From: Penaeus vannamei | Lineage: Eukaryota > Arthropoda > Malacostraca > Decapoda > Penaeidae | Direction of reading: 5' to 3' | Assembly: GCF_042767895.1 (NCBI RefSeq) | Contig: NC_091553.1 | Location: 42,490,306-42,500,305, forward strand | DNA: 10,000 bases | In this document: one piece after another, positions 1-7,086 of the stretch | Layout of the letters: every line of letters begins with the position of its first letter | Numbering within the stretch: position 1 is the first letter of the stretch | Translations under genes and position numbers: made by a program | The notes under the pieces: generated by a model | Database searches by the model: none | What the model was told of the DNA's origin: nothing | Seen by the model: the letters and a program-made list of their open reading frames with translations, nothing else

Positions 1-240
1 GAGAGAGAATAAAGAGAAAGTAACGGACGGGAGAAGAAGGAAGTGGCGAGAGAGAGAAAAGGGAAAAGAGAAGGAAGGGGAGGAAAGAAAAGAGAAGTGG
101 GAGTGGGGGGGGGCCAGGAGACGAAAGAAAGAAAAAACATATATATAAGAAGGTGGCGAGAGGGAGAGAAGAAGAAGTAGGAGGGAGAAATGAGAAAAGA
201 GTGTGGGGAAGTTGAAGAAGGTATTCCAGTCCGAAGGTGA
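1..240. repeat. Purine-rich low-complexity tract
   Basis: The plus strand is almost entirely A and G, built from irregular GA, GAA and GGGA runs, with a G9 run at 105-113 and a short ATATATA at about 140-146. No regular period is visible and no credible reading frame exists. Long polypurine strands of this kind can adopt triplex (H-DNA) structure. It is probably the decayed shoulder of the pure (GA)n array that lies downstream at 397-500. Confidence 0.8.
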
Positions 241-390
241 GTATGAGGGTCTTTGTAAATATATTTGTCCACTGTTAGCGTCTTTTTTTCTCTCTCTCTT
301 TTCTTTTCTATTCTTTTTTTGCTGTGTATGACTGGGGGAGGTGGTTGGCTGGATTGTGCCTCTGTGTATGGCAGGAGAAGTTGTGTCTAC

Positions 391-825
<435 letters not shown>

Positions 826-1128
826 CAGGGGTTCCCAACCTGGGAACCACGGGGTACACTCTGGGGGGCTATGGAGCAATTCGAAATTGATGACGTCAAA
901 TTAAACCGAATTTTATCTCACCCACGGTACCTACTTATAATCATCTATCACATATCAATAAATGGAAATCTTTCCATAAAGTCTTTTTACTCCTGTACAT
1001 ATTGACACCTTTACACTATCCATAACTTGTAAAACCGAATCTCAAAAGATGACAGTCACTGAACGGAACCATGGAGATTTTTATATATTGGTCGGGGGCT
1101 ACGAAATGAAAAAGGTTGGGAACCACTG
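826..1128. mobile_element. Non-autonomous hAT-like element (MITE), 303 bp
   Basis: The left end begins CAGGGGTTCCCAACCT. The right end, read on the minus strand, begins CAGTGGTTCCCAACCT, so 15 of 16 terminal bases match as inverted repeats. Ends of the form CAGNGGTTCCCAACCT are typical of hAT-superfamily transposons. The flanking 8-mers, CCCTACGG at 818-825 and TCCTAAGG at 1129-1136, agree at 6 of 8 positions. They carry TA in the centre, as reported for target sites of the Buster branch of hAT. The 303-bp body has no transposase frame, so the element would depend on an enzyme encoded elsewhere. The left end also folds on itself: GGTTCCC at 830-836 pairs with GGGAACC at 842-848. The two mismatches in the duplication and one in the terminal repeats suggest an old insertion. 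A perfect CRE palindrome (TGACGTCA) lies inside at 891-898. Confidence 0.88.
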
Positions 1129-1136
1129 TCCTAAGG
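1129..1136. repeat. Right target-site duplication of the hAT-like element
   Basis: TCCTAAGG directly follows the right terminal repeat, which ends in CACTG at 1124-1128. It is the partner of 818-825 with two substitutions, consistent with mutation since insertion. Confidence 0.75.
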
Positions 1137-1326
1137 AATATCAGAAAGGAATATTTATGTAATGGAGTTCGTGATATATGCGTATGTGTATGCAGTTGCA
1201 TCCTAAAATGTGTTCTAAGAGTTAGCAAGAAGTCTTTACGTATTTAGCTTGCTTTCCAACTTTGTAACACCACGAAATTTCAGTTGAATATATCATTTAA
1301 CGTAATTTGGTTGAATGATAGTATAT

Positions 1327-1429
<103 letters not shown>

Positions 1430-1435
1430 TAGATA

Positions 1436-1439
<4 letters not shown>

Positions 1440-1467
<28 letters not shown>
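1440..1467. repeat. (GA)14 microsatellite
   Basis: This perfect 28-bp GA array starts 12 bp after the CA array. Together they form a compound CA-GA microsatellite that grades into the degenerate hexamer field downstream. Confidence 0.95.
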
Positions 1468-1474
<7 letters not shown>

Positions 1475-2065
1475 AGACGGAAACGGTGACAGAGGTAGAG
1501 ACAGAGACAAAGATAGTGAAAGACAGGAGCAGAGAAAAAAACGGGGGAGAGACAGAGGCACAGTCCGAAAGAGATAGAGACAGAACAAAAACAAAGGCAG
1601 AGAGACAGAGACAAACAGATAGAGAAAGAGAGAGACCGAAACCGAAACAGAGGTTGAGACAGCGGCTGAGACAGAGACAGATACTGAGACAGTAACAGAG
1701 ACATAGAGAGACAGTGACAGAAACAAAGACAACGACAGAGTGAGACAGAAACAGACAAAGGCAGAGTGAGACAGAAATAGAGACGGAGACAGACACAGGG
1801 ACAGCAACAGAGTGAGACAGAAATAGAGGAAGAGACAGACACAGAGACAGAAATAGAGGAAGAGACAGACACAGAGACAGAAATAGAGGAAGAGACAGAG
1901 ACAGAAATAGAGGAAGAGACAGACACAGAGACAGAATCAGAGACAAAGACGAAGTAAGACAGAAATAAACAAAGGCAGAGTGAGGCAGAAATAGAGACAG
2001 AAATAGAGGGAGAGACAGAATCAGAGACAAAGACAGCGTGAGACAGAAAAAGAGACAGAGACAGC
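1468..2065. repeat. Degenerate GAGACA hexamer tandem field
   Basis: About 600 bp of purine-rich sequence is built from variants of GAGACA and GACAGA with interspersed AAATAG and GAAGAG. The period is a multiple of six. In the cleanest part (about 1815-1935) the block AAATAGAGGA recurs at 1821, 1851, 1881 and 1905, spaced 30, 30 and 24 bp, showing gain or loss of whole hexamers. GCAGAGTGAGACAGAAA-like blocks recur at about 1760 and 1973. The minus-strand open frames (Ser-Val, Ser-Leu rich) arise because the pyrimidine strand contains few stops. Confidence 0.92.
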
Positions 2066-2087
2066 ATCATTCACGAAAGACACAATC

Positions 2088-2335
2088 CCCGTCGCGGATT
2101 TCTCGCGGTGATTATGATTCCCAAATCGTGATGAGGGAACGAGCGGGCGGAAGCGAGGAAACGATGACCTCTTCAAGGGATTGCCGCCCTGTGACCTCGC
2201 TCGCCCTCGTGTCTGATACCGATTTCATTCTCCCTCGCGCCGTAATCACTCGCGTAAGATTCGGCGGAAATCGGCGCGAGGCAAATGAGATGCGGTAAAG
2301 TGATATTGAATCGATTGGCGAGAAAAATCGTCCTG
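2088..2335. promoter_or_regulatory. CpG-rich block, possible regulatory element
   Basis: CpG dinucleotides are far denser here than in the flanks, including CGCG clusters near 2094, 2105, 2239 and 2274. There is a direct repeat of TCGCGG near the left edge, GGCGGAAA and GGCGCGAG near 2263-2280, and an inverted CCAAT box (ATTGG, 2314-2318) at the right edge. These are promoter-like compositional features, but no start site or gene is evident. A plus-strand frame of 86 codons covers part of it and shows no recognisable domain. Confidence 0.3.
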
Positions 2336-2505
2336 CTGTTTGATGATAGTCTTCAGTCATTACTCGTAAATAGTGATGATTTCTGGAGATGAATGTCATA
2401 ATCATGATTTTGTGATTTAAGTTAATGCTCCCTATTGTTGTAATGATCAATTTTCGTGATAATTTCTGTGTTGCATTAGGCATTAAAGTAATACGAATTT
2501 CTCAC

Positions 2506-2547
2506 CCAAACCAGAGGGTTGTCTCCTGCCACCTGCGTAACCATTAC
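2506..2547 (-). other. Candidate 42-nt exon (14 codons)
   Basis: Read on the minus strand, a long pyrimidine tract (TTTTCTTTTGTCTTTTCAG, about 2566-2548) forms an excellent splice acceptor. It is followed by 42 nt and then a fair donor, TTTGG|GTGAGA (GT at 2505-2504). The exon length is divisible by three. In one frame it reads VMVTQVAGDNPLVW without a stop; a second frame (NGYAGGRRQPSGL) is also open. I do not recognise the peptide. If real, it would be an internal cassette-sized exon of a gene on the minus strand whose other exons lie outside this window, and the surrounding repeats would be intron. A chance match of splice signals is the alternative. Confidence 0.25.
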
Positions 2548-2595
2548 CTGAAAAGACAAAAGAAAACATTATCATACAAGGTCTATTATGAGTGA

Positions 2596-2620
2596 GTGTG
2601 TGTGTGCGTGTGTGTGTGCG
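2596..2620. repeat. Short interrupted (TG)n microsatellite
   Basis: This 25-bp TG run is interrupted by C at two positions (TGCG). It is a minor simple repeat with no other signal around it. Confidence 0.85.
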
Positions 2621-2679
2621 TAATGATATTCAGAAGCATTATCTAAAATTAGGGTCTCCAAAGGAAAATGTATTATCCC

Positions 2680-2908
2680 TACCTTTTCCACCTTTTCTTT
2701 CTTCCTCCTAATTTTCCCCTCTCGCCTCCCTCTCCCTCACTAACACTCTCTTCTCCCTCCCCCCTCTGCGTACCATCCTTCTTCCCCCCTTCCCCCTCCC
2801 TCTCCCCTCTCTCCCTACCACCCCTCTTTCCCTCTCCCCCTCTCCGTGCGACTCCTCTTCCCCATTCCCCTTCCCCTCTCCCTCCCCTTCCCCCTCTCCA
2901 CCCCCACT
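2680..2908. repeat. Pyrimidine-rich tract, CCT/CCCTCT type
   Basis: About 230 bp is nearly pure C and T on the plus strand (CCTCTCCC, CCCCTTCC variants), with no fixed period that I can define. It mirrors the purine tracts at 1-500 and 1440-2065 on the opposite strand. Plus-strand frames give Pro-Ser-Leu repeats and minus-strand frames give Gly-Glu-Arg repeats, which are compositional artefacts. Triplex-forming potential is high. Confidence 0.85.
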
Positions 2909-3030
2909 CACGCAAAAAGGACAAAAAAAAGCCAGTCCGGCTCCCTAGAAACGTGTGTCTCATTACCGGGGAAAATCCTTAGTCCAGCTATTTTACACAC
3001 TGAATTGATGCCGGTATCTTCTTAACCTAA

Positions 3031-3040
3031 TCCCGCGGGA
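3031..3040. promoter_or_regulatory. TCCCGCGGGA palindrome, E2F-like
   Basis: This perfect 10-bp palindrome contains TCCCGC on each strand, which resembles the core of E2F sites. It lies 28 bp upstream of the first of three CCAAT boxes and may belong to the same promoter-like module. Confidence 0.3.
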
Positions 3041-3067
3041 TATTGCATTTCTTCTCCCTTGAACCCG

Positions 3068-3155
3068 ATTGGCTATTGCGCACTGATCCGCACCTCCCAT
3101 TGGCTGCCTCGCGACCAATCAACAGAGTTTTATTTGGGTGCGCGGGCTTTTCAAA
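3068..3155 (+). promoter_or_regulatory. Promoter-like module: three CCAAT boxes plus CDE/CHR-like site
   Basis: Two inverted CCAAT boxes (ATTGG at 3068-3072 and 3099-3103) sit 31 bp apart, and a forward CCAAT lies at 3115-3119. About 22 bp further on is CGCGG (3141-3145), a 4-nt spacer (GCTT) and TTCAAA (3150-3155). This matches the arrangement known from animal G2/M cell-cycle promoters: NF-Y sites about three helical turns apart, then a CDE followed by a CHR (TTYRAA) at a 4-nt spacing. The order implies transcription to the right. No TATA box is evident, which also fits that class. Downstream, an ATG at 3175 opens 26 codons, and a donor-like AAGAG|GTGAGG lies at 3225-3235. No target gene can be named from this window. 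Confidence 0.4.
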
Positions 3156-3399
3156 ACTCAATTATTAGATTGTGATGAAGTTATTCTGGCCGACAGCGGT
3201 GACACGCCAAGGGGAAAGGGGCATAAGAGGTGAGGGGGGAAGGGGGGAAGCTTGAATCTGAGGGGAAAGCGCAGGATAATGAATAAGGGACATAAGAAAA
3301 TTAAAAGAATGTGTCAAGAAAGAATAATGTGGCAAGGGTGCTAACTGAATACAGTCCTATTATTGGTCGTGGTAGAAGTGGTACCTAATATTGATGATA

Positions 3400-3478
3400 T
3401 TAATAACAATGATGACGATGATGATAAGGGCAACAACAATAATAAGGATAATGATAATAATTGTTATTATTATTATTA

Positions 3479-3509
<31 letters not shown>

Positions 3510-3712
3510 CATCAACATTATCATTATCATCATTATCACAAATCATGATAATAATGATAACAGCAACAGTTTAAAACAGCAACAACTGCAATAAGGATAA
3601 TGATAATAAAAATATCAACAATAATAATACGAATAATAACGGCAACGATACCTAATAATTATAATAATAATAACAATAACAACAATAATTAAAATAATTA
3701 TCATTATCATCA

Positions 3713-3746
<34 letters not shown>

Positions 3747-3850
3747 CATAATCATAACGATAATAACCATAGCAGTAATAATAATAATAATAATAATTAT
3801 AATAATAATGATAATAAATAGTAATAACAATAATCATAATAATACAAACA
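3400..3850. repeat. Compound AAT/ATT microsatellite cluster with strand switches
   Basis: The cluster contains GAT/AAT-type triplets (about 3400-3462), a nearly perfect ATT run at 3464-3509 (one C at 3480), ATC/ATT decay to 3540, scattered AAT with CAACA to 3700, ATT at 3718-3746, and AAT at 3776-3797 and about 3799-3812. The repeat strand alternates several times, so complementary arms face each other and could extrude as hairpins. Open frames here encode Ile, Tyr or Asn runs and are not genes. Confidence 0.93.
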
Positions 3851-4291
3851 TATCAGTGATACTATTTTTTTTCATTCAACATATTCAATACCATTTTACT
3901 ATTTCATCGATTACTGCTGACACTATTACCATTATTCGGTTGCCATGACAGTGACTGGTATTACTGATACCAAGATCATTACCTTAATAACACCAATTTC
4001 ATTAATTAAATAACAGTGATCCTTTCTCTCTCCTTGGTACAGAGGTCAGTTAAATCCTTGAATTGCTATCAGCCTTACTGACTTCAGTAATCAGTAACGA
4101 GCAATTTGAATCAGACACAATTAATCAGTGAGCGCAGAAGAAGAAAAAAAGGTTGCCAGTAGATAATTAGTCTCCTGTTAGTAATTAACGAATGAGATGA
4201 CTCGGCAGAAAGGAGCTGACTTCCTGTGTTTCTCCCCAAACCAATTAATTCTATTTAATCTGCCAATCTTCTGCGCTTTTCTCGTCGATGC
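3851..4291. other. Unique AT-rich non-coding sequence
   Basis: No gene, RNA or transposon is recognisable here. A small structured motif lies at 4075-4097: TTACTGA (4075-4081) is followed two bases later by two tandem copies of its reverse complement TCAGTAA (4084-4090 and 4091-4097), so two alternative hairpins are possible. A polypyrimidine tract ending in GGTACAG at about 4022-4042 resembles a splice acceptor, but the frame after it closes after 12 codons. Confidence 0.55.
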
Positions 4292-4915
4292 GAGGTGTGT
4301 AAGGGGTGAGGGAGTGCAAGGGTGAGGGAGTGTGAGGGAGCGTAAGGGGTGAGGGAGTGTGAGGGTGAGGGAGCGTAAGGGGTGAGGGAGTGTGAGGGTG
4401 AGGGAGCGTAAGGGGTGAGGGAGTGCAAGGGTGAGGGAGTGTGAGGGAGCGTAAGGAGTGAGGGAGTGTGAGGGTGAGGGAGCATAAGGGGTGAGGGAGT
4501 GTAAGAGGTGAGGAAGTGCAAGGGTGAGGGAGTGTAAGAGATGGGGGAGTGTGAGGGAGAGGGAGTGTAAGAGATGAGGGAGTGTGAGGGTGAGGCTGAG
4601 GGAGTGTGAGGGTGCGTAAGGGGTGAGGGAGTGTAAGAGATGAGGGAGTGTGAGGGTGCGTAAGGGGTGAGGGAGTGTAAGAGATGAGGGAGTGTGAGGG
4701 TGAGAGAGTGTAAGGGGAAGGGAGTGTAAGGGAGAGAGAGTGTAAGAGGGTGGGAGTGTAAGGGTGAGGGAGTGTAAAGGGGAGAGAATGTAAGGATGCG
4801 GGAGTGCAAGGGTGAGAGGTGAGGGAGTGTAAGGGATGAAGGAGTGTAAGGGCGAGGGTGAGAAAGTATGAGGGGGAGGGGGAGGGAGTGTAAGGGCGAG
4901 GGTGAGGAAGTGTGA

Positions 4916-4936
4916 GGGGGAGGGGGAGGGGGAGGG
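4916..4936 (+). other. Predicted G-quadruplex, single-base loops
   Basis: Four G-runs (5, 5, 5 and 3 Gs) are separated by single A loops on the plus strand. Short loops and long runs are the sequence type known to give very stable parallel quadruplexes. Related three- and four-run versions occur at about 4870-4888, 4965-4980 and 5010-5025 within the same minisatellite. Confidence 0.75.
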
Positions 4937-5071
4937 AGTGTGAGGGCGAGGGTGAGGAAGTGTGAGGGGGAGGGGGAGGGAGTGTAAGGGCGAGGGTGAG
5001 GAAGTGTGAGGGGGAGGGGGAGGGAGTGTAAAGGATGGAGGAGTGTAAGAGGGAGGGGTGAGCGGGTGTAA

Positions 5072-5083
5072 GGGGGGGGGGGG
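5072..5083. repeat. G12 homopolymer
   Basis: Twelve consecutive Gs lie in the degenerate distal part of the minisatellite. The length may be unreliable because long G runs are prone to sequencing error. Confidence 0.9.
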
Positions 5084-5440
5084 AGGTGAGGGAATATAAG
5101 CGGGAAGGGGGAGGGAGTGTAAGGGGAAGGATTGTAAGGGAAGAGGGAGAATAAGGGGGGGGTGAGTGAGTGAGTGTAAGGAGGAAGGGGGAGTGAGTGT
5201 AATGAGGAGGGGGGGAAGTGTAAGGGGGAGGGGTGAGAGGGTAAGGGGGGGAAGGGGAGGAGTGAGTGTAACGGGTGACGGAGTTTAAGGGGTAGGGGGA
5301 AGGGTGTGTGAGTGTACTGGAAGGGTGGGGGTGGGCGCACATGCGCGAGAGGAGGGATGTGTATTGTGTAGGGGGATATGTTTAAGTGGCGGTATACTTT
5401 ATTCTATGCGTGTGACTGCATGTGATTGTATGCGCCTATT

Positions 5441-5472
5441 GTATATATGCACACGCGTATGTATGTGCGCAC
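5441..5472. other. 32-bp alternating purine/pyrimidine tract (Z-DNA potential)
   Basis: Every base from 5441 to 5472 alternates purine and pyrimidine through GT, AT, GC, AC and CGCG steps. It is not a simple repeat. Such mixed alternating DNA with GC and GT steps is prone to flip to the left-handed form under negative supercoiling. It lies between the G-rich minisatellite and a C12 run. Confidence 0.7.
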
Positions 5473-5526
5473 CTCTGAACATAATTAAGAAAAATCCTGT
5501 TTTTCCTGATATCCTCTATCCATACA

Positions 5527-5538
5527 CCCCCCCCCCCC
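5527..5538. repeat. C12 homopolymer
   Basis: This is an uninterrupted run of twelve Cs. No other structure is associated with it. Confidence 0.9.
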
Positions 5539-6059
5539 TTCTCCTACGCACCACCAGGCCTCCCGCAATATGGTCGAGAGAGAAGAATTAATCATATTCA
5601 AAACCCTTTTCTTATTACTCGCAAGCCTTCATATATTTTCCCTATGAAACTTTTAGTAGTGCAACCCAGCCAAATTTAGTAGAGCTATGAGCAAGCTGCA
5701 GACACTTTTTTGGCTTTACTTATTTTTTCCCCCTTATTTTCCTTTTTCTTCATTTTCTTCTTGTTCTTTTCTTTATTAAGCCTTCTCCCGAGTCATTTTC
5801 ACCATCAATACGTGCTTGGTAATCGACTTTTACATTTTCTAGTTAAAATGATAACAGACTCGGATATATTGACCACCAGCAAACGTCATTCACCACTTTA
5901 ACCTTGACAAACCACAATATGCTGTCTTTTCATTTCCGTTTTATTCCCGCCATATTTCTCTCTTGCATTTCAATCGGTGTCATTATTTTGGGTATTTATT
6001 ACTTACTCTCGTTGCAATTTCGTCACGCATTTCAATTTACTTGATTTGTTCTCCCTTAT
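5539..6059. other. Non-coding sequence, T-rich in the middle
   Basis: I see no gene, RNA or mobile element here. A T/C-rich stretch runs from about 5705 to 5805. TTCCCGCC at 5944-5951 resembles an E2F core but stands alone. The beginning of a 366-codon open frame (ATG at 5963) lies here and I judge it to be compositional. Confidence 0.55.
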
Positions 6060-6415
6060 CTTTCTTTTCGCTTCCCAACTCTTTTCCTGCTTTTCTTTCC
6101 TCCCTTTTCTCTTCCTCCTTTCTTTTGCTTCCCTTCCCTCCCGCCATTCCTCTCCTCCCCTCTTTTGCCTCCCTCCTTTCCTCACCCTTCCCCTCTCTCC
6201 CCTTTGGACTCCCTTCCTCTACATCTGTCCCTTCCCCACCACTTTTGCTTCTCTTCCCTCCCATCTATCCTCTGCCCACCACTTTTGCCTCCCTTCTTTC
6301 CTCACCTTTCCCCTCCTCCTCCATTTCGCCTCCCTTCCCTCCCCATCTCTCTTGCTTCCCTTCCTTCCCTCCCCTCTTTTGTCTCCCTTCCCTCCCCCTC
6401 CTCCCCCTTCCTCTG
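6060..6415. repeat. Pyrimidine tract with 40-bp tandem repeats
   Basis: The plus strand is almost entirely C and T. The block CTTTTGCCTCCCTTCC and variants recur at about 6122, 6162, 6202 (as CTTTGGACTCCCTTCC), 6242, 6282 and 6325, and again near 6375, giving a 40-bp period. A 120-bp superperiod is visible: CTCACCYTTCCCC occurs at 6181 and 6301, three units apart. Forty is not a multiple of three, so each unit shifts the reading frame, which explains several overlapping open frames and argues that none is coding. Confidence 0.9.
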
Positions 6416-6500
6416 CCTCAGCATCAGCGCGGGGGTGACAGATGGAGGTGTGGAGGTAATCCGCTTATCCCGCGCGCCGGTGCCCATAACTACCTGATGG

Positions 6501-6905
6501 CACCGTCTGGCGACCATCCTCCCCCACCACCCTCATCTCCCCCCTATCCCTCCCCCAACGTCACCATCCCTGCCTCAATACCAGCATCCCATCCCAATCC
6601 TTACTATCGCCTCTCCGCCTTACCTCCCCCTCTCTTCTTTCCGTCTGGCGATCACCCTCACCTCCCCCTGACCCCCTCTCCCCTAACCCCTACCATCGCC
6701 CATCCCGGTCTCAGTACCAGCATCCTATCCCTATCCTTAAAGTCGCCTCTCTCCCTTATCCCTCTCTCCCCTCCCTTCTCCTCCCTCTGTCTGACGACTA
6801 CCCTCACCTTCCCCCTACTCCTCTCCCATATCATCCCTGCCTCAGCATCCTATCCCTATCCATTCTATCTCCCTTCTCCCTGTCGTCCCTATCTCCCCTC
6901 CCTCC
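6501..6905. repeat. Three copies of a ~140-bp C-rich tandem repeat
   Basis: GTCTGGCGA-type blocks occur at 6505, 6643 and 6789 (GTCTGACGA), giving periods of 138 and 146 bp. A second shared block, CCAGCATCCYATCCC followed by TATCC or AATCC, recurs at about 6580, 6717 and 6846. Between them lie C/T-rich spacers of differing length. The last copy decays by about 6905. The repeat is distinct from the adjacent 40-bp array, although both are pyrimidine-rich. An open plus-strand frame runs through all three copies, but the 146-bp step would change the frame, so the copies do not encode repeated peptide units. Confidence 0.85.
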
Positions 6906-7086
6906 TCCTTATGGCTTCCCGAACCATCATATATCAGCGAGAGAAAATAATCATGACAAAACAATATTTCCGGATCACAGCGGGTCGTGTTCTAGTTACA
7001 GTCGTCCTTGACTTTCGGTTCAGAGACCAAGTCCAAGCGGCAGAGGACGGCATCCCTCTGTAATAACAATGAGGAAATGTATAATA

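Larger units (their letters stand above)
4292..5334. repeat. G-rich minisatellite, 33/44/50-bp higher-order periods
   Basis: Over a kilobase of GTGAGGGAGTG-type units is present, based on roughly 11 bp. A 33-bp period is exact across 4361-4426. A 44-bp period is seen at 4612 and 4656 (GTGCGTAAGG blocks). In the distal part the block GGCGAGGGTG recurs at 4851, 4895, 4945 and 4989, spaced 44, 50 and 44 bp, the 50 arising from one extra AGGGGG. Most period lengths are multiples of 11. Beyond about 5030 the units decay into GGGGGA-rich sequence. On the minus strand at least two frames stay open for more than 360 codons, because the pyrimidine strand almost lacks stops, so this is not evidence of a protein. 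Confidence 0.95.

Noticed and set aside
2038..2298. 86-codon plus-strand frame and a 123-codon minus-strand frame over the CpG-rich block
   Set aside because: Neither has a recognisable domain or splice context; the plus frame begins inside the hexamer repeat.
3363..3837. Ile-, Tyr- and Asn-rich frames
   Set aside because: They are translations of AAT/ATT microsatellites.
4022..4080. Splice-acceptor-like polypyrimidine tract ending in GGTACAG
   Set aside because: The best following frame stops after 12 codons and there is no donor or polyadenylation signal to support an exon.
4251..5342. Minus-strand open frames of 363 and 361 codons, Pro/Ser/Thr/His/Leu rich
   Set aside because: They are overlapping frames through the G-rich minisatellite. 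The pyrimidine strand almost never spells a stop codon, so several frames stay open by composition. No non-repeat domain is present.
5963..7063. Plus-strand open frame of 366 codons, Leu/Pro/Ser/Phe rich, with a hydrophobic start
   Set aside because: It runs through the 40-bp and 140-bp pyrimidine repeats, whose periods are not all multiples of three, and other frames are open in the same place. The hydrophobic N-terminus follows from T/C-rich codons. The last 50 residues outside the repeats are not recognisable.
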